Counted from the stretch's first letter, positions 34,579-45,286 are shown. The stretch is DNA of 64,000 nt from Hymenopus coronatus (GCA_030762935.1 CM060893.1:13730397-13794396), one strand, 5' to 3'. A program made the numbers and translations. Notes: generated by a model from the sequence alone, not told the origin.

Positions 34579-35372
34579 ACCCAAAAATTCGATCCCGAGT
34601 TTTCACCAGAAATATATGTTTTACGGTCCCCTGTATCCATAAAAAGCATTTTCAGAAAAAGGTCCGTGTGTGTGTCCGTGTGTTTGTGAACACGGTAACT
34701 CAAAAACGAAAAGTCTGTAAAATACCAAACTTGGTATTTAGGTTTAGTATCTTCCAGGGATGTGACACAAAGATTTTAGAAAAATCCCCCCTTCCCAAAC
34801 CACTCTTTACATGGAACATTTTTCGAAACTTTTTGATTTTCTCAAAAATGGCTGTAACGATTTTGATTAAAATGTCGTATATTAAAGATATTTACCCGAC
34901 AAATAAAATGTATATCTTGAATTTTCTGGGAATAGCCTCTGAAGACTACTTTATTCTAGATGAATTTTACGAAATCTTGCATAACTGCTAAACTGTAAAA
35001 AATGGACAAAAACTTAGAACACAAAAAATGTAGAGCAACTTAAAACACACAATTTATGTTACATGCATTTTTTTCATGGAGCTGATCATTTTTTAGATAT
35101 TCCTTGTTAAAAATCTTATGCTTTTTTCATACAGGAATTTGTCAACTGGTGTCCATACAAACAAAGGAACTTCATTCACATAGCAACCAGCTTTTGACTT
35201 TCACTTTAACCTATGGTACTCCCTTATTTCACTTCTACTTACAAGGAAGCAAGTAATAAGACTATTTCTGCTAATTTTTTCTCGATTAGAATGAAGTAAA
35301 TAGAAACCTAAGCTTTTTAACAATAATTTGTTGCAGAGATATAGAGAAAGTCACGTGAATGGAACACATCAG
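34579..35372 (-). mobile_element. HLE copy without palindrome, minus arm of tail-to-tail pair
   Basis: Begins CCCAAAAATTCGATCCCGAG directly after the plus fragment; complete to L-end GGAACACATCAGA. Confidence 0.87.
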
Positions 35373-35787
35373 ATTTTCTGTTATATATTTCTTGATGAAT
35401 TTACACAGACACATTCAGTGGGACATTAGGAAACTGTAGTGAGTGAGTCTATATATATACTCGCACAAGTCCTATCTAGTGTGGCGGACATTTAAAGGGG
35501 TCGCTTTTGACAGACACCCCCCCCCCCATTTGCCCTGGGCAACCAACTCTCACATTCTTGTTCTAGTTTTGTTCATGTTGGTGACACTGCGATCCGTCTT
35601 CGCACTCTCTAAAGTTGACAGACTTCAAGTTCCTCTTCCGACAGTCAACTTTTGTTCTCTTGTGTGTGTGACGGAATGACCGCGGTGGCAGCAGTCCTTA
35701 GTTCGTGCTCCAGATTTTCTGTAACTAGCATTTTAACGTACAAATCGTAAAGTACTGCATTTCACTCAGAAAAACTGTTTAGAAAAA
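35373..35787. other. Unassigned stretch
   Basis: About 415 bp without recognised features; a C-run (about 13 C) at 35515-35527 and a GC-balanced segment 35520-35700. Confidence 0.4.
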
Positions 35788-35979
35788 TCTGATGTTCTTA
35801 CAAAGGAACTTCAGTCCATAGCAACCAGGTTTTGACTATTTTCTACTTACAAGGAAGCAAGTAATAAGACTATTTCTGCTAATTTTTTCTCATTTAGCGT
35901 GAAGTAAATAGAAGCATAAACTTTTTAACAAAAATTTGTTGCAGAGATGTAGAGAAAGTCATGTGAATGGAACACATAT
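35788..35979 (-). repeat. HLE L-end pair, fold-back miniature
   Basis: Left edge TCTGATGTTC is a plus-strand L-end stub; it passes at once into minus-strand L-half (ACAAAGGAACTTCAG...) ending GGAACACATA. Both outer edges are therefore L-ends in inverted orientation. It directly abuts the next copy's R-end. Confidence 0.7.
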
Positions 35980-35981
35980 TA

Positions 35982-36780
35982 TTACTTTCTCTACACGTGT
36001 ATAGAGAAGGTATTGCACTCCACCCAACATTTCGATACTGATATTTCACCGGAAATATATGTTTTAGGGTCCCCTGGACTCAAAAAAACATTTTCAGAAA
36101 CAGGTCCGTGTGTGTGGGTGTCTTTGGACACGATAACTCAAAAACGAAAAGTCGATAAAATACCAAACTTGGCATTTAAGTTTAGTATCTTCCAGGGATG
36201 CGACACGAAGATTTTGAGAAAAATCCCCCCACCCAAACTACCCTTTACATGGAACTTTTTATTACTTTTTTTCTTAAAAATGCCTCTAACGATTTTGATT
36301 AAAATATCGTATATTAAACATATTTACCTGACAAACAAAATGTATATGCTGAATTTTCTGGGAATAACCTCTAAAGTCTACTTTATTCTGGGTGAATTTT
36401 ACAGAATTTTGCATAACTGCTAAACCGTAAGACTTAAAAAAAAAGTTACTGCACAAGAAATGTAGAGTACGTTAAAACACACAATTTAAGTTAGATGCAT
36501 TTTTTTCGTGGAGTTGATCTTTTTTTAGATATTCCTTATTTTTAGTTTCAACTTCGAAAAACATACTTTTCTCATAGAGAAATTTGCCAACTCCTGTCCA
36601 TACAATAAAGGAACTTCAGTTACATAGCAACCAGGTTTTGACTATATTCTACTTACAAGGAAGCAAGTAATAAGATTATTTCTGCTAATTTTTTCTCCAT
36701 TAGCATGAAGTAAAGAGAAGAATAAGCTTTTTAACAATTTTTGTAGAGATGGGGAGAAATTCATGTGAATGGAACACATT
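35982..36780 (-). mobile_element. HLE copy, palindrome reduced
   Basis: The R-end has only CTCTACACGTGTATAGAG: the inner ACTATGT/ACATAGT pair has been deleted precisely while the outer arms remain. L-end GGAACACAT at the right. Confidence 0.88.
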
Positions 36781-37057
36781 TTTTATTCAGGTGGCTTCAA
36801 AACATAATCATTGTATTAATAGACAAATAGGTGGGCTAATACTGGATAATCGATTGAACAGTCGGAAAGCAATGTTTCTTGTAGTTGATCATTCGTTGTA
36901 CGTTTTATTGTGGGAAGTCAGGGATATTGTCAACATTGTGTGGGAACGCGAAATATTAATTGCAAAACCAAGGTCAATTATAAAAACAATATTAATAAAT
37001 AACTGCCATTAGAAGTAAATAGGCAAAAACATTGATACAAGTCAATTATAGAAAAGG

Positions 37058-37148
37058 CTTGTGTGTTACATTCACACGATTTTCTCTACCCTCCATCATT
37101 TATTAATGTGTATATAAAACCACGTATGCGAAGGCTCCTTCTTCTATC
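37058..37148 (+). repeat. HLE type B L-end, plus arm
   Basis: CTTGTGTGTTACATTCACACG: the small L-end hairpin has changed on both sides (GTGTG/CACAC instead of ATGTG/CACAT), then eroded type B sequence to CTCCTTCTTCTAT. Confidence 0.65.
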
Positions 37149-37149
37149 T

Positions 37150-37837
37150 ACCGAGATTTCACAGGAAATATATGCTTTAACTTGGCATTTAAGTATAGTA
37201 TCTTCCAGAGATGCCACAAAAATTTTGAGAAAAATCCCTCTTACACAAACTACCCTTTACATGGAACTTTTTTCGAAAATTTTTATTTTTTCAAAAATGG
37301 CTCTAACGTTTTTGATCAAAACATCATATATTAAATATATTTACCTGAGAAATAAAATGTATATTTTGAATTTTCTGGGAATAGCCTCTGAAAGGCTACT
37401 TTATTCTCGATGAATTTTACGCAATTTTGTATAGCTACTAAACCGTAAGAGATGGACAAAAACTTACCACACAAAAAATGTAGAGCACTTTAAAACACAC
37501 AATTTATGTTGTATACATTTTTTCGTGGAGTTCATCGTTTTTAAGATATTCCTTATTTTAGGTTTCTGCTTTCAAAAACTTACACTTTTCTCATACTGGA
37601 ATTTGTCAACTTATGTCCATAAAAAGAAAGGAACTTCAGACACATAGCAACCAGCTTTTGACTATCACTTTAACCTATGGTACTCCCTTATTTCGCTTCT
37701 ACTTACAAGGAAGCAAGTAATAAGACTATTTCTGCTAATTTTACCTCAATTAGCATGAAGTAAATAGAAGCATAAACTTTTTAACAATAATTTGTTGCAG
37801 AGATGTAGAGAAATTCATGTGAATGGAACACATCAGA
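37150..37837 (-). mobile_element. HLE copy, R-end missing, minus arm
   Basis: Begins CTACCGAGATTTCACAGG, loses the microsatellite block, and is complete to L-end GGAACACATCAGA. With the preceding arm the unit 37058-37837 has L-ends on both outer edges. Confidence 0.85.
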
Positions 37838-38526
37838 TGTTTCATTAATATGTTTATCTTTCAGAAATGGGAAGTGTTTTGTGGCACTTTGCGTTGTTTT
37901 TCGATGGTAATTATCACAACCATACACTAAATAATTACTCATTTTAACTCTGATATTCATACATAAAAATAAAATTATTAATTAAGTCTCAGAGATACGT
38001 AAATGTCGCATTAACGCGCATAATGGATTGTCATTGTTTGCGAACCGGATGGTGACGTCACCTTCTCTCCCGTTCACTCCGCCCAGATGCGCAGTTCTTC
38101 TCCTGTTATAGTTTCACCATGGCCCATCCTGTTGGGTCGAGAGATTCATTTTCAGTAATCGACTCATACGATTCGTTCATTCAACATGGATCGATTCATA
38201 CGATTCGTTCACGATTCATTAATCGTCGTAATGCCTTTTCTGTGTTTGACTTATATTGTACACGGGGATGACAGTCATAGGTAGCTCCTTTAGCATAAAA
38301 ACAGAAATTTATATTAAAAAAAAAAAGCGTTCCATCTTGCTAATGTAATGACGATTTAGTGCATATATCTAACATACTGCAAAAAGAAATAAATATATAA
38401 ATAAAACAGTTGTACATTCTAACGGTTGCTTTCACACGTGCAATACTCACCCCTATACAATAAAAAGACGCTCGTGGTGGCTTCGGCAATGTTCGTTTTC
38501 TTTTGTATATTGTACATTGTAAAAAA
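37838..38526. other. Unassigned stretch with CGATTCGTTC motif array
   Basis: At 38138-38225 the motif ACTCATACGATTCGTTCA-like is repeated (near 38163 and 38195), followed by ACGATTCATTAATCG. Such arrays occur in subterminal regions of hAT-type MITEs. Similar motifs lie at 39380-39432 beyond the intervening HLE. No gene. Confidence 0.4.
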
Positions 38527-39360
38527 TCTGATGTGTTCCATCCAAATGACTTTCTCTTCATCTCTGCTATAAATTATTGTTAAAAAGCTTATGCCTATAT
38601 TTACTTCATGGTAATAGAGAAAAAGTAACAGAAATAGTCTTATTACTTGCTTCCTTGTAAGTAGAAGCGCAATAAGGGAGTATCATAGGTTAAAGTGATG
38701 TCAAAGGCTGATTGCTAGGTGACTAAAAATCCTTTGTTTGTATGGACACGAGTTGACAAATTCCTGTATGAGAAAAGTGCTGAAATCAAAAACAAGGAAT
38801 ATCTCAAAAACGATCAACTCCTCGAAAAAAAACCATATAACATAAATTGTAGGTTTTAATGTGCTCTACATTTTTTGTAAGTTTTTATCCATTTCTCACG
38901 GTTTAGCAGTTATGTAAAATTTCATAAAATTCATCCAGAATAAAGTAGTCTTCAGAGGCTATTCCTAGAAAATTCAAGATATACATATTATTTGTCAGCT
39001 ATATATCTTTAATATACGATATTTTAATCAAAACTGTTACAGCCATTTTTGAGAAATTCAAATTTTTCGAAAAAAGTTCCATGTAAAGGGTAGTTGAAGG
39101 TGGGGGGGATTTTCTTGAAAATCGTGTCGCATCCTTGGAAGATACAAAACTTAAATACCAGGTTTGGTATTTATAGGTCTTTTCGTTTTTGAGCTATGCT
39201 GTCCACAGACACACACGCGGACCTTTTTCCAAAAATGCTTTTTTTGGATTCAGGGGGACTCAAAACATGCACTTCCCGGTGAAAGCTCGGTATCGAATTT
39301 TTGGGTGCAATACAATACTTTCTCTATACACTGTGTACATGGTACGTGTAGAGAAAGTAA
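38527..39360 (+). mobile_element. HLE copy, full length (type A)
   Basis: L-end TCTGATGTGTTCC; G-rich block with seven G near 39102; R-end type a ending GTAGAGAAAGTAA. Confidence 0.9.
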
Positions 39361-39378
39361 TGAATATATACAAGATTG

Positions 39379-39445
39379 ACACGATTCATGCGATTCGTTC
39401 CTTGTAGACGTTCATATGAACGATTCGTTCAGGAATCACCCCATG
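39379..39445 (-). repeat. Possible hAT-like MITE terminus
   Basis: Inverted, the end reads TAGACATGGGGTGATTCCTG followed by ACGAATCG motifs, like short hAT-type non-autonomous element ends. The partner end is not clear in the 38140-38225 array. Confidence 0.35.
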
Positions 39446-39450
39446 TCTAG

Positions 39451-40042
39451 TTGAATGACAGTATACATACATTCATGGAGGGTGAACTATGTACAAACTC
39501 TGGAAAACAAGTAATGCTCACTTATGTACCGTCACATGCAAATATCGATGGAAATGAAAACGCCGATAAGCTGCAAAGGAAGCCACCCGACACCCTGTCA
39601 GTGACCACTTGTACACATCAAGACGTCATTAGATACACCAAACAGCTGTTTATAGAAAACTGGAACATCCCACAGCAAACTGCTTGATGTTGGATCTACC
39701 AATTTCTTCGAGCCTCTCCGAAAATTAGAACGTCGTGAGCAAACAAGAATTACACGCCTCAGAATTGGACACTGCAAACTGACACATTCCTTCATCATTA
39801 ATAAAGACCCAGAATCAAAATATGAGACCTGCAACACACCGCTTGCTGTCCTACACATCCTGCTGCAGTGTCCGCCAAACAGAGACTTCAGGCCGGCTTC
39901 AGTGACTTACCAAGTGCTCTACATAACCACCAGACAATCAAAAATACAATAATATTTATAAGACAGTGTAAACTTTATGAGATATTGTGAAGTATAAATG
40001 TAACCATTTTGTATGTTACCAATGTGTAAATAACTATTTTAC
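39451..40042 (+). pseudogene. LINE (Jockey/I-like) ORF2 3' remnant: RNase H and CCHC-like end
   Basis: The translation shows TYVPSHANIDGNENAD, the last conserved block of the RNase H domain of several non-LTR retrotransposon clades. After a frameshift near 39690 comes RITRLRIGHCKLTH, then C..C...PL.V.H.L..C, the Cys/His-rich tail of I/Jockey-group ORF2 proteins. Reverse transcriptase and endonuclease are absent, as in a 5'-truncated copy. The 3' UTR runs to the mariner insertion at 40043 and probably resumes at 41352 with a poly-A tail. Confidence 0.7.
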
Positions 40043-41351
40043 TACTGTATCAAAAAAGTTCCGGGAATTTGTCATTAAAACACAAAAAATGAATTATTCG
40101 TCCAATTTTATTTTATCGCCTTCAAAGTAGGCCCCTTCTGAAATTATACATTTATACCAACGAATGATCCAATCATCAAAACATTTTTTGTAGCCACTTT
40201 TAGGAATCGATGTCAATTGTCGCCGCGAATTTTCCTTTACGTCTTCTATCGACTGAAAACGGGTGCCTTGAAGTGGTAACTTAAGTTTTGGAAAGAGAAA
40301 AAAATCAGCAGGAGCGAGATCAGGTGAATACGGTGGTTGTTCGATGAAATTTGTTGAGTTTTTGGCCAGAAATTCGTTCACAATAATAGCCTTGTGAGCT
40401 GGAGCGCTATCGTGGTGCAGAATCCATGAGTCGTCGTTCCACAAATCTGGCCTTTTTCGCCATATCTGTTCTCTCAAACGCCGCATAACTCTCAGATAAT
40501 AGTCTTTATTTACCATCTGACCTTCTGGAAAGAACTCTGAGTGCACGACACCGCGATAGTCGAAAGAAACTGTCAACATGACCTTCAGTTTTGATCGAGT
40601 TTGACGTGCCCTTTTAGGTTTCGGTTCAGTTGGAAGGCGCCATTTGGAAGCTTGTTGACTGGTTTGAGTGTCAAACTCGTAAACCCACGTCTCATCACCA
40701 GTTACAATGCGTTTCATGAATGTGGGGTCGGAACTGGCTCGTTCTAGCATGTCTTCAGCAATCCTTACGCGATTGAGTTTTTGTAGAAAATTCAAGTCTC
40801 TCGGAACTAAGCGAGCTGCAACGCGTGTCATGCCCAAAGAGTTGTTTAAAATGGTACGAATCGATTCGTGAGACACAGAAAGTTCAGCGGAAATCTCTCA
40901 GACCTAAATGAAGATTTTCAGACACAATTATCTTCACTTTAGTTCATTAGAAACCGTTGATGGCCGACCAGAGCGGGGCAAATCTTCGACCACATCTCGA
41001 CCACTTTTGAAGGCACTGTACCACTCATATGCACGTGTTTTTGATAAAGTCGATTCACCGTAAGCCCTCTGTAACACTTTCAGCGATTCGGCACACGAAA
41101 TACCATTTGCAATGCAACATTTGAAACAGGTCCTTTGTTCAATATTTGTATCCATCGTAAAATCGCAAAGCACCTTTGAGATGAACTAACAAAATGGCGT
41201 ACTGTAAACAAACTAGATGACAGAAGACGATCAAACTCCGCGTGGGTATAGAGGAGAGTTGTACCTACCTAGCGACAACAATAATTTCGAATCGCCTTTT
41301 AAACAGGATTTTTTAAATGATCAATTCCTGGTAGTTTCTTGACAGAATGTA
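40043..41351 (-). mobile_element. Mariner element 2, nearly complete
   Basis: Inverted ends: left CTGTATCAAAAAAGTTCCGG at 40045; right, inverted, CTGTCAAGAAACTACCAGG from 41345. Homology continues for about 35 bp on both sides (GGAATTTG/GATTTAAA-type phrases). TA occurs at both edges. The size of about 1.3 kb is normal for mariner. It splits a LINE 3' UTR. Confidence 0.9.
40094..41155 (-). pseudogene. Mariner transposase 2, two frameshifts
   Basis: The start is taken at the Met of MDTNIEQRTCFKCC (41155), which begins the mariner N-terminal helix-turn-helix domain. The linker ends RSGRPSTVSN. A frameshift after SNELK (about 40937) and a second one at about 40890 break the frame before SHESIRTIL. 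The remaining 260 codons (40094-40876) are open. They carry the complete catalytic triad at local residues 61 (TGDETW), 156 (ILHHDSAPAH) and 191 (DLAPADFFLF), giving exactly 34 residues between the last two: D,D34D. The YFEGD C-terminus is intact. Restoring length would give about 350 residues, usual for mariner. It was recently active compared with the other transposons here, but is now inactive. Confidence 0.92.
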
Positions 41352-41423
41352 TGTACAATTTGAAAGGTCAGGATATGACCAAGCTGTTAAAGGACCCCAA
41401 AAAAAAAAAAAAAAAAAAAAAAT
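41352..41423 (+). repeat. LINE 3' end with poly-A tail
   Basis: TGTACAATTTGAAAGGTCAG...AAGCTGTTAAAGGACCCC is followed by about 24 A. It lies on the far side of the mariner from the LINE remnant and is most simply its 3' terminus. Confidence 0.5.
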
Positions 41424-41451
41424 TAGCGTAAATTTCCTCAAAGATTCGATA

Positions 41452-42253
41452 TACGAGATGTGATCAAAAAGTTTCCAGAATGGCGTCATAAATACTACTC
41501 AACAGTTTGTTTTGTTTAATCTGTACTTTCACCCTCGAAGTAGTCTCCTTGGGAGTTGATACACTTGTCCCAGCGCTTCTGCCACTGCTGGAAGCGCCTC
41601 TGGAAGTCCTCTTCTTTCAGCATGTTCAGAGCCTTCTGCGATTCGCTATGGATGGCATCAATGTCCTCAAAACGGTGTCCTCGGAGCAGCATTTTAAGTC
41701 GCGGGGAAAGAAAAACTCCACTGTTGCCAAATCTGGAGAATAGACGAGATGGGGAACAGTATTCATCCTATTTTTATCCAAAAATTGGCGAACAGAAAGA
41801 GGTTTGTGCGCGGGCGCATTGTCATGATGCAGGAACCAGTCAGCACTCCTCCGTTTCTCCGGCCGTTTGCGTACCTCATTCTCCCTTAATGTGTCAAAAA
41901 GTTCTCTTATTGTAAGACCATTTCTCTCACCTGATAGATATTTTCATCAGTTTTGCTGGAACAGGGTCGATATGCATCTTTAACTGATGTCAAACCACTT
42001 TCAAATTTCGAAAACCGCTCAAATTCTTGAGTTTTGTCCATAAATTCCTCCCCATAAGCTGTTCTTAACATTTCACAGGCTTCTGTTGCAGTTTTATAGC
42101 AAAATTTGATGTTTGTTTTGTGTTCTTCGTGTTCACTTCAGAGGGTCTACCTCTCATTTTTATCGGGAAGGAACGTCTGGGTTACACTTAAAGAAATCTC
42201 AGCGACAGCATTGTTGTGAAGCCATTCCGGAAACATTTTGATCACACTTCGTA
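41452..42253 (-). mobile_element. Mariner element 3, internally deleted
   Basis: Inverted ends CGAGATGTGATCAAAAAGTT (41454) and, inverted, CGAAGTGTGATCAAAATGTT (from 42251), with homology through TTTCC(A/G)GAATGGC. TA at both edges. About 0.8 kb, compared with the usual 1.3 kb. Confidence 0.88.
41500..42180 (-). pseudogene. Mariner transposase 3, deleted and mutated
   Basis: The minus strand keeps an N-terminal part (KFCYKTATEACEMLRTAYGEE, the helix-turn-helix region, at about 42020-42110) and the C-terminal part. The first catalytic Asp block is deleted around 41930. HHDNAPAH with the second Asp is kept at 41806-41829. At the third position the sequence reads DLATVEFFFP, so the usual Asp is Glu (41716-41718) and one residue is missing. 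The C-terminus CINSQGDYFEGE is recognisable near 41530. Confidence 0.85.
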
Positions 42254-42254
42254 A

Positions 42255-42622
42255 ACATCTGTTCTGTCAAAAAAACATAGGACCCAGAATCCGATTTGCT
42301 GACACTTTTTCACCGTGAAAGGGTATCTCATCGATCGTATACGGATTGTTTGTTGGCCAGTATCTGGTGTTCTGGGAGTTCACATGTCCTGTCAGATGGA
42401 ACCAGGCTTCATCACTCATGAACTACAGCAGCGGATCCAACATTCCACTCTCAATTGTCTGACATAACCACGTATGGTGTAAAACATGTTGACAAGATCT
42501 ACGCGAAACGTTTCACTTGTTGCGACAATTTATGTGCGTGTCGACTTCTTTGGATCATTCGAGCTTGAATATTTCGCCATCACAGCACATGCTCTATTCA
42601 TTTTGCAACGCACCCTGTAATA
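42255..42622 (-). pseudogene. Tc1/IS630-type transposase relic with one terminal repeat
   Basis: The minus strand begins with ACAGGGTGCGTTGCAAAATG (from 42619), like the ends of the element at 25961-26436. After rearranged sequence it gives MSDEAWFHLTGHVNSQNTRY (from about 42420) and ANRILGPMFF, the first catalytic Asp region and next strand of insect IS630-like transposases. A short deletion lies between FHGEKVS and ANRIL. The C-terminal half is absent. Confidence 0.65.
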
Positions 42623-42661
42623 CGCCACTTTTGTCACCAAATCCTGTATACTGCTATTTGC

Positions 42662-43228
42662 TGAGGGAGTACCGTAGGTTAAAGTGAAGTCAAAAGCTGG
42701 TTGCTATGTGAATGAAGTTCCTTTGTTTGTATGGACACGAGTTGACAAATTCCTGTGTGAGAAAAGTATATTTTTTTAAAGCTGAAACATAAAACAAGGA
42801 ATATGTAAAAAACGATCAACTCCATGAAAAAAATGCATATAACATAAATTATGTGTTTTAAAGTGCTCTACATTTTTGTGTAGTAAGTTCTTTTCCATCT
42901 CTTACGGTTTAGCAGTATTACAAAATTCCGTAACATTCGTCGAGAATAAAGTAGTCTTCAGAGGCTATTCCCGGAAAATTCAAGATATACATTTTACTCG
43001 TATTTGCCAGGTAAATGTCTTTAATATACGATATTTTAATCAAAATTGTTAGAGCCATTTTTAAGAAAATCAAAATTTTCCAAAAAAAAATCCATGTAAA
43101 GGGTAATTGGGGTGGGGGGATGTTCTTGAAAATCTTCGTGTCGCATCCCTGGAACATACTAAACTTAAAAACCAAGTTTGGTATTTTACCGACTTTTCGT
43201 TTTTGAGTTATCGTGTTCACAGACACAC

Positions 43229-43282
<54 letters not shown>

Positions 43283-43284
43283 TT
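42662..43284 (+). repeat. HLE copy, L-truncated, host of an inverted HLE
   Basis: Starts CTGAGGGAGTACCGTAGG (no L-end) and reaches the (AC)25 microsatellite and ACCTTTT, where a minus copy is inserted. A remnant of its R-side continues at 44147. Confidence 0.87.
43231..43280. repeat. (AC)25 microsatellite inside HLE
   Basis: A pure dinucleotide run, the longest in the window, at the standard HLE microsatellite position. Confidence 0.95.
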
Positions 43285-43285
43285 T

Positions 43286-44145
43286 TACTTCCTCTATATG
43301 AACTATGTACATAGTGTATAGAAAAGGTATTGCACTCCAACAAAAAATTCAATACCGAGATTTCACCGGAAATATATGTTTTAGGGTCCCCTGTATCCAG
43401 AAAAGGATTTTGAGAAAAAGGTCCGCGTGTGTGTGTGTCTCCGTGTGTCAGTGTGTCTGTGAACACGACAACTCAAAAACGAAAAGTCGGTAAAATACCA
43501 AACTTGGTATTTAAGTTTAGTGTCTTCCAGGGATGCGACACGAAGATTTTGAGAAAAATCTTCCCACCCCAAACTACCCTTTACATGGAACTTTTTTCGA
43601 AAATTTTGATTTTCTAAGAAATGGCTCTAACGATTTTGATTAAAATGTCAAATATTAAAAATACTTACCAGACAAATAAAATGTATATCTTGAATTTTCT
43701 GGGAATAACCTCTGAAGAGTACTTTATTCTGAGTGAATTTTACTGAATTTTGCATAACTGCTAAACCGTAAGAGACAGACTAAAACTTACTACACAAAAT
43801 GTAGATCAGGATAAAATACGCAATTTATGTCATATACATTTTTCTCGTGGAGTTGATCATTTTTAAGGTACTCCTGGTTTTTCGTTTTAGCTTTGAAAAA
43901 CTTATACTTTTCTCATACAGGAATTTCTTAACTCCTATCCATACAAACAAACGAAGTTTAATTACATATGAACCTGCTTTTGACTATCATTAACCTTTGG
44001 AACTCCCTCATTTCGCTTCTACTTACAAGGAAGCAAATAGTAAGACTATTTCTGCTAATTAGCATGAAGTAAATAGAAGCATATGTTTTTAACTACAATT
44101 TGTTGCAGAGATGTAGAGAAAGTCATGTGAATGGAACACATCAGA
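43286..44145 (-). mobile_element. HLE copy, full length, inserted in an opposite HLE
   Basis: R-end TTACTTCCTCTATATG to L-end GGAACACATCAGA, flanked on both sides by T-runs of the host copy. Confidence 0.9.
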
Positions 44146-44146
44146 T

Positions 44147-44195
44147 TTCTTTTGGAAACAGGGGACCCTAAAACTACAGATTTTCAGGAGAGGCA
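44147..44195 (+). repeat. Resumption of host HLE
   Basis: TCTTTTGGAAACAGGGGACCC TAAAAC-type sequence continues the interrupted plus copy (consensus TTTTTTGGATACAGGGGACC); it ends before the palindrome. Confidence 0.7.
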
Positions 44196-44314
44196 ATTGA
44201 ACGTTTTCACAAGACAAAATTATCACACAGTTTCGGGAGTTTGTTTATGAACATTGAGGGCTTCAAGGTATATTAAAACGTAGCATTTTAATAATTCAAA
44301 CTCAGGCTTTATCC

Positions 44315-45016
44315 ATTAAAGTGATAGTCAAAAGCTGGTTGCAATGTCACTGAAGTTCCTTTGTTTATATGGATACAAGTTCCAATATGAGAAAAGTATA
44401 CGTTTTTCATAGCAGAAACCAAAAATAAAGAATGTCACAAAAACGACGAACTCCACGAAAAAAATGTATATAACACAAATTGTGTATTTTAATGTGCTCT
44501 ACATTTTTTGTGTAGTAAGTTTTTGTCCATCTCTTACGGTTTAGCAGTTATTCAAAATTTAGTAAAATTCATCCTGAATAAACTACTCTTCAGAGGCTAT
44601 TCCCAGAAAATTCAAGATATACATTTCATTTGTCAGGTAAATAGGTTCAATATCCGAACTTTTAATCAAAATCGTTAGAGCCATTTTTGAGAAAATCAAA
44701 ATTTTCGTTAAAAAGTTCCATGTAAAGGGTATTTGGGGATGGGGGGATTTTTCTCAAAATCTTCGTGTCGCATCCCTGGAAGATACTAAACTTAAATACC
44801 AAGTTTGGTATTTTAGCGACTTTTCGTTTTTGAGTTATCGTGTTCACAGACACACACACACACACGCACACACACACGGACCTTTTTGAGAAAATGCTTT
44901 TTTTGGATATTGGGGACCCTAAAACATATATTTCCGGTAAAATCTCGGTATCGAATTTTTGGTGGAGTGCAATACTTTCTCTATACACTATGTACATAGT
45001 GCGTATGGAGAAAGTA
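44315..45016 (+). mobile_element. HLE copy, L-truncated
   Basis: Starts ATTAAAGTGATAGTCAAAAG; has (AC)n with one GC near 44850-44877; R-end type a ends GTATGGAGAAAGTAA. Confidence 0.88.
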
Positions 45017-45286
45017 AAAAACGATCAACTCCACGAAAAAAATGTATATGACATAATTTGTGTGTTTTAACGTGATCTATATTTTTGTGTACTGAGTTTT
45101 TGTCTATCTAAAAGGTTTACAAGTTACACAAAATTCCGTAAAATTCATCCAGAGTAAAGTAGTCTTCAGAGGCTATTCCCAGAAAATTCAAGATATACAT
45201 TTTATTTGTCAGGTAAATATCTTCAATATATGACACTTTAATCAAAATCATTGGAGCCATTTTTTTAGAGAATCAACATTTTTGAA
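45017..45286 (+). repeat. HLE fragment, split by SINE-3 (left part)
   Basis: AAAAACGATCAACTCCACG resumes exactly at the A-run before CGATCAACTCC, as if the preceding copy had inserted there. It ends AACATTTTTGAA. Confidence 0.82.

Noticed and set aside
34503..34991. Open frame of 162 codons, one of the longest in the window
   Set aside because: It is an HLE copy read across; it includes the palindrome-proximal part and microsatellite, and the same region in other copies is broken by indels.
40094..41155. Active mariner transposase
   Set aside because: Two frameshifts separate the DNA-binding and catalytic parts.
42918..43466. Minus-strand frame of 182 codons
   Set aside because: It crosses the (AC)25 run and the junction of two oppositely oriented HLEs.
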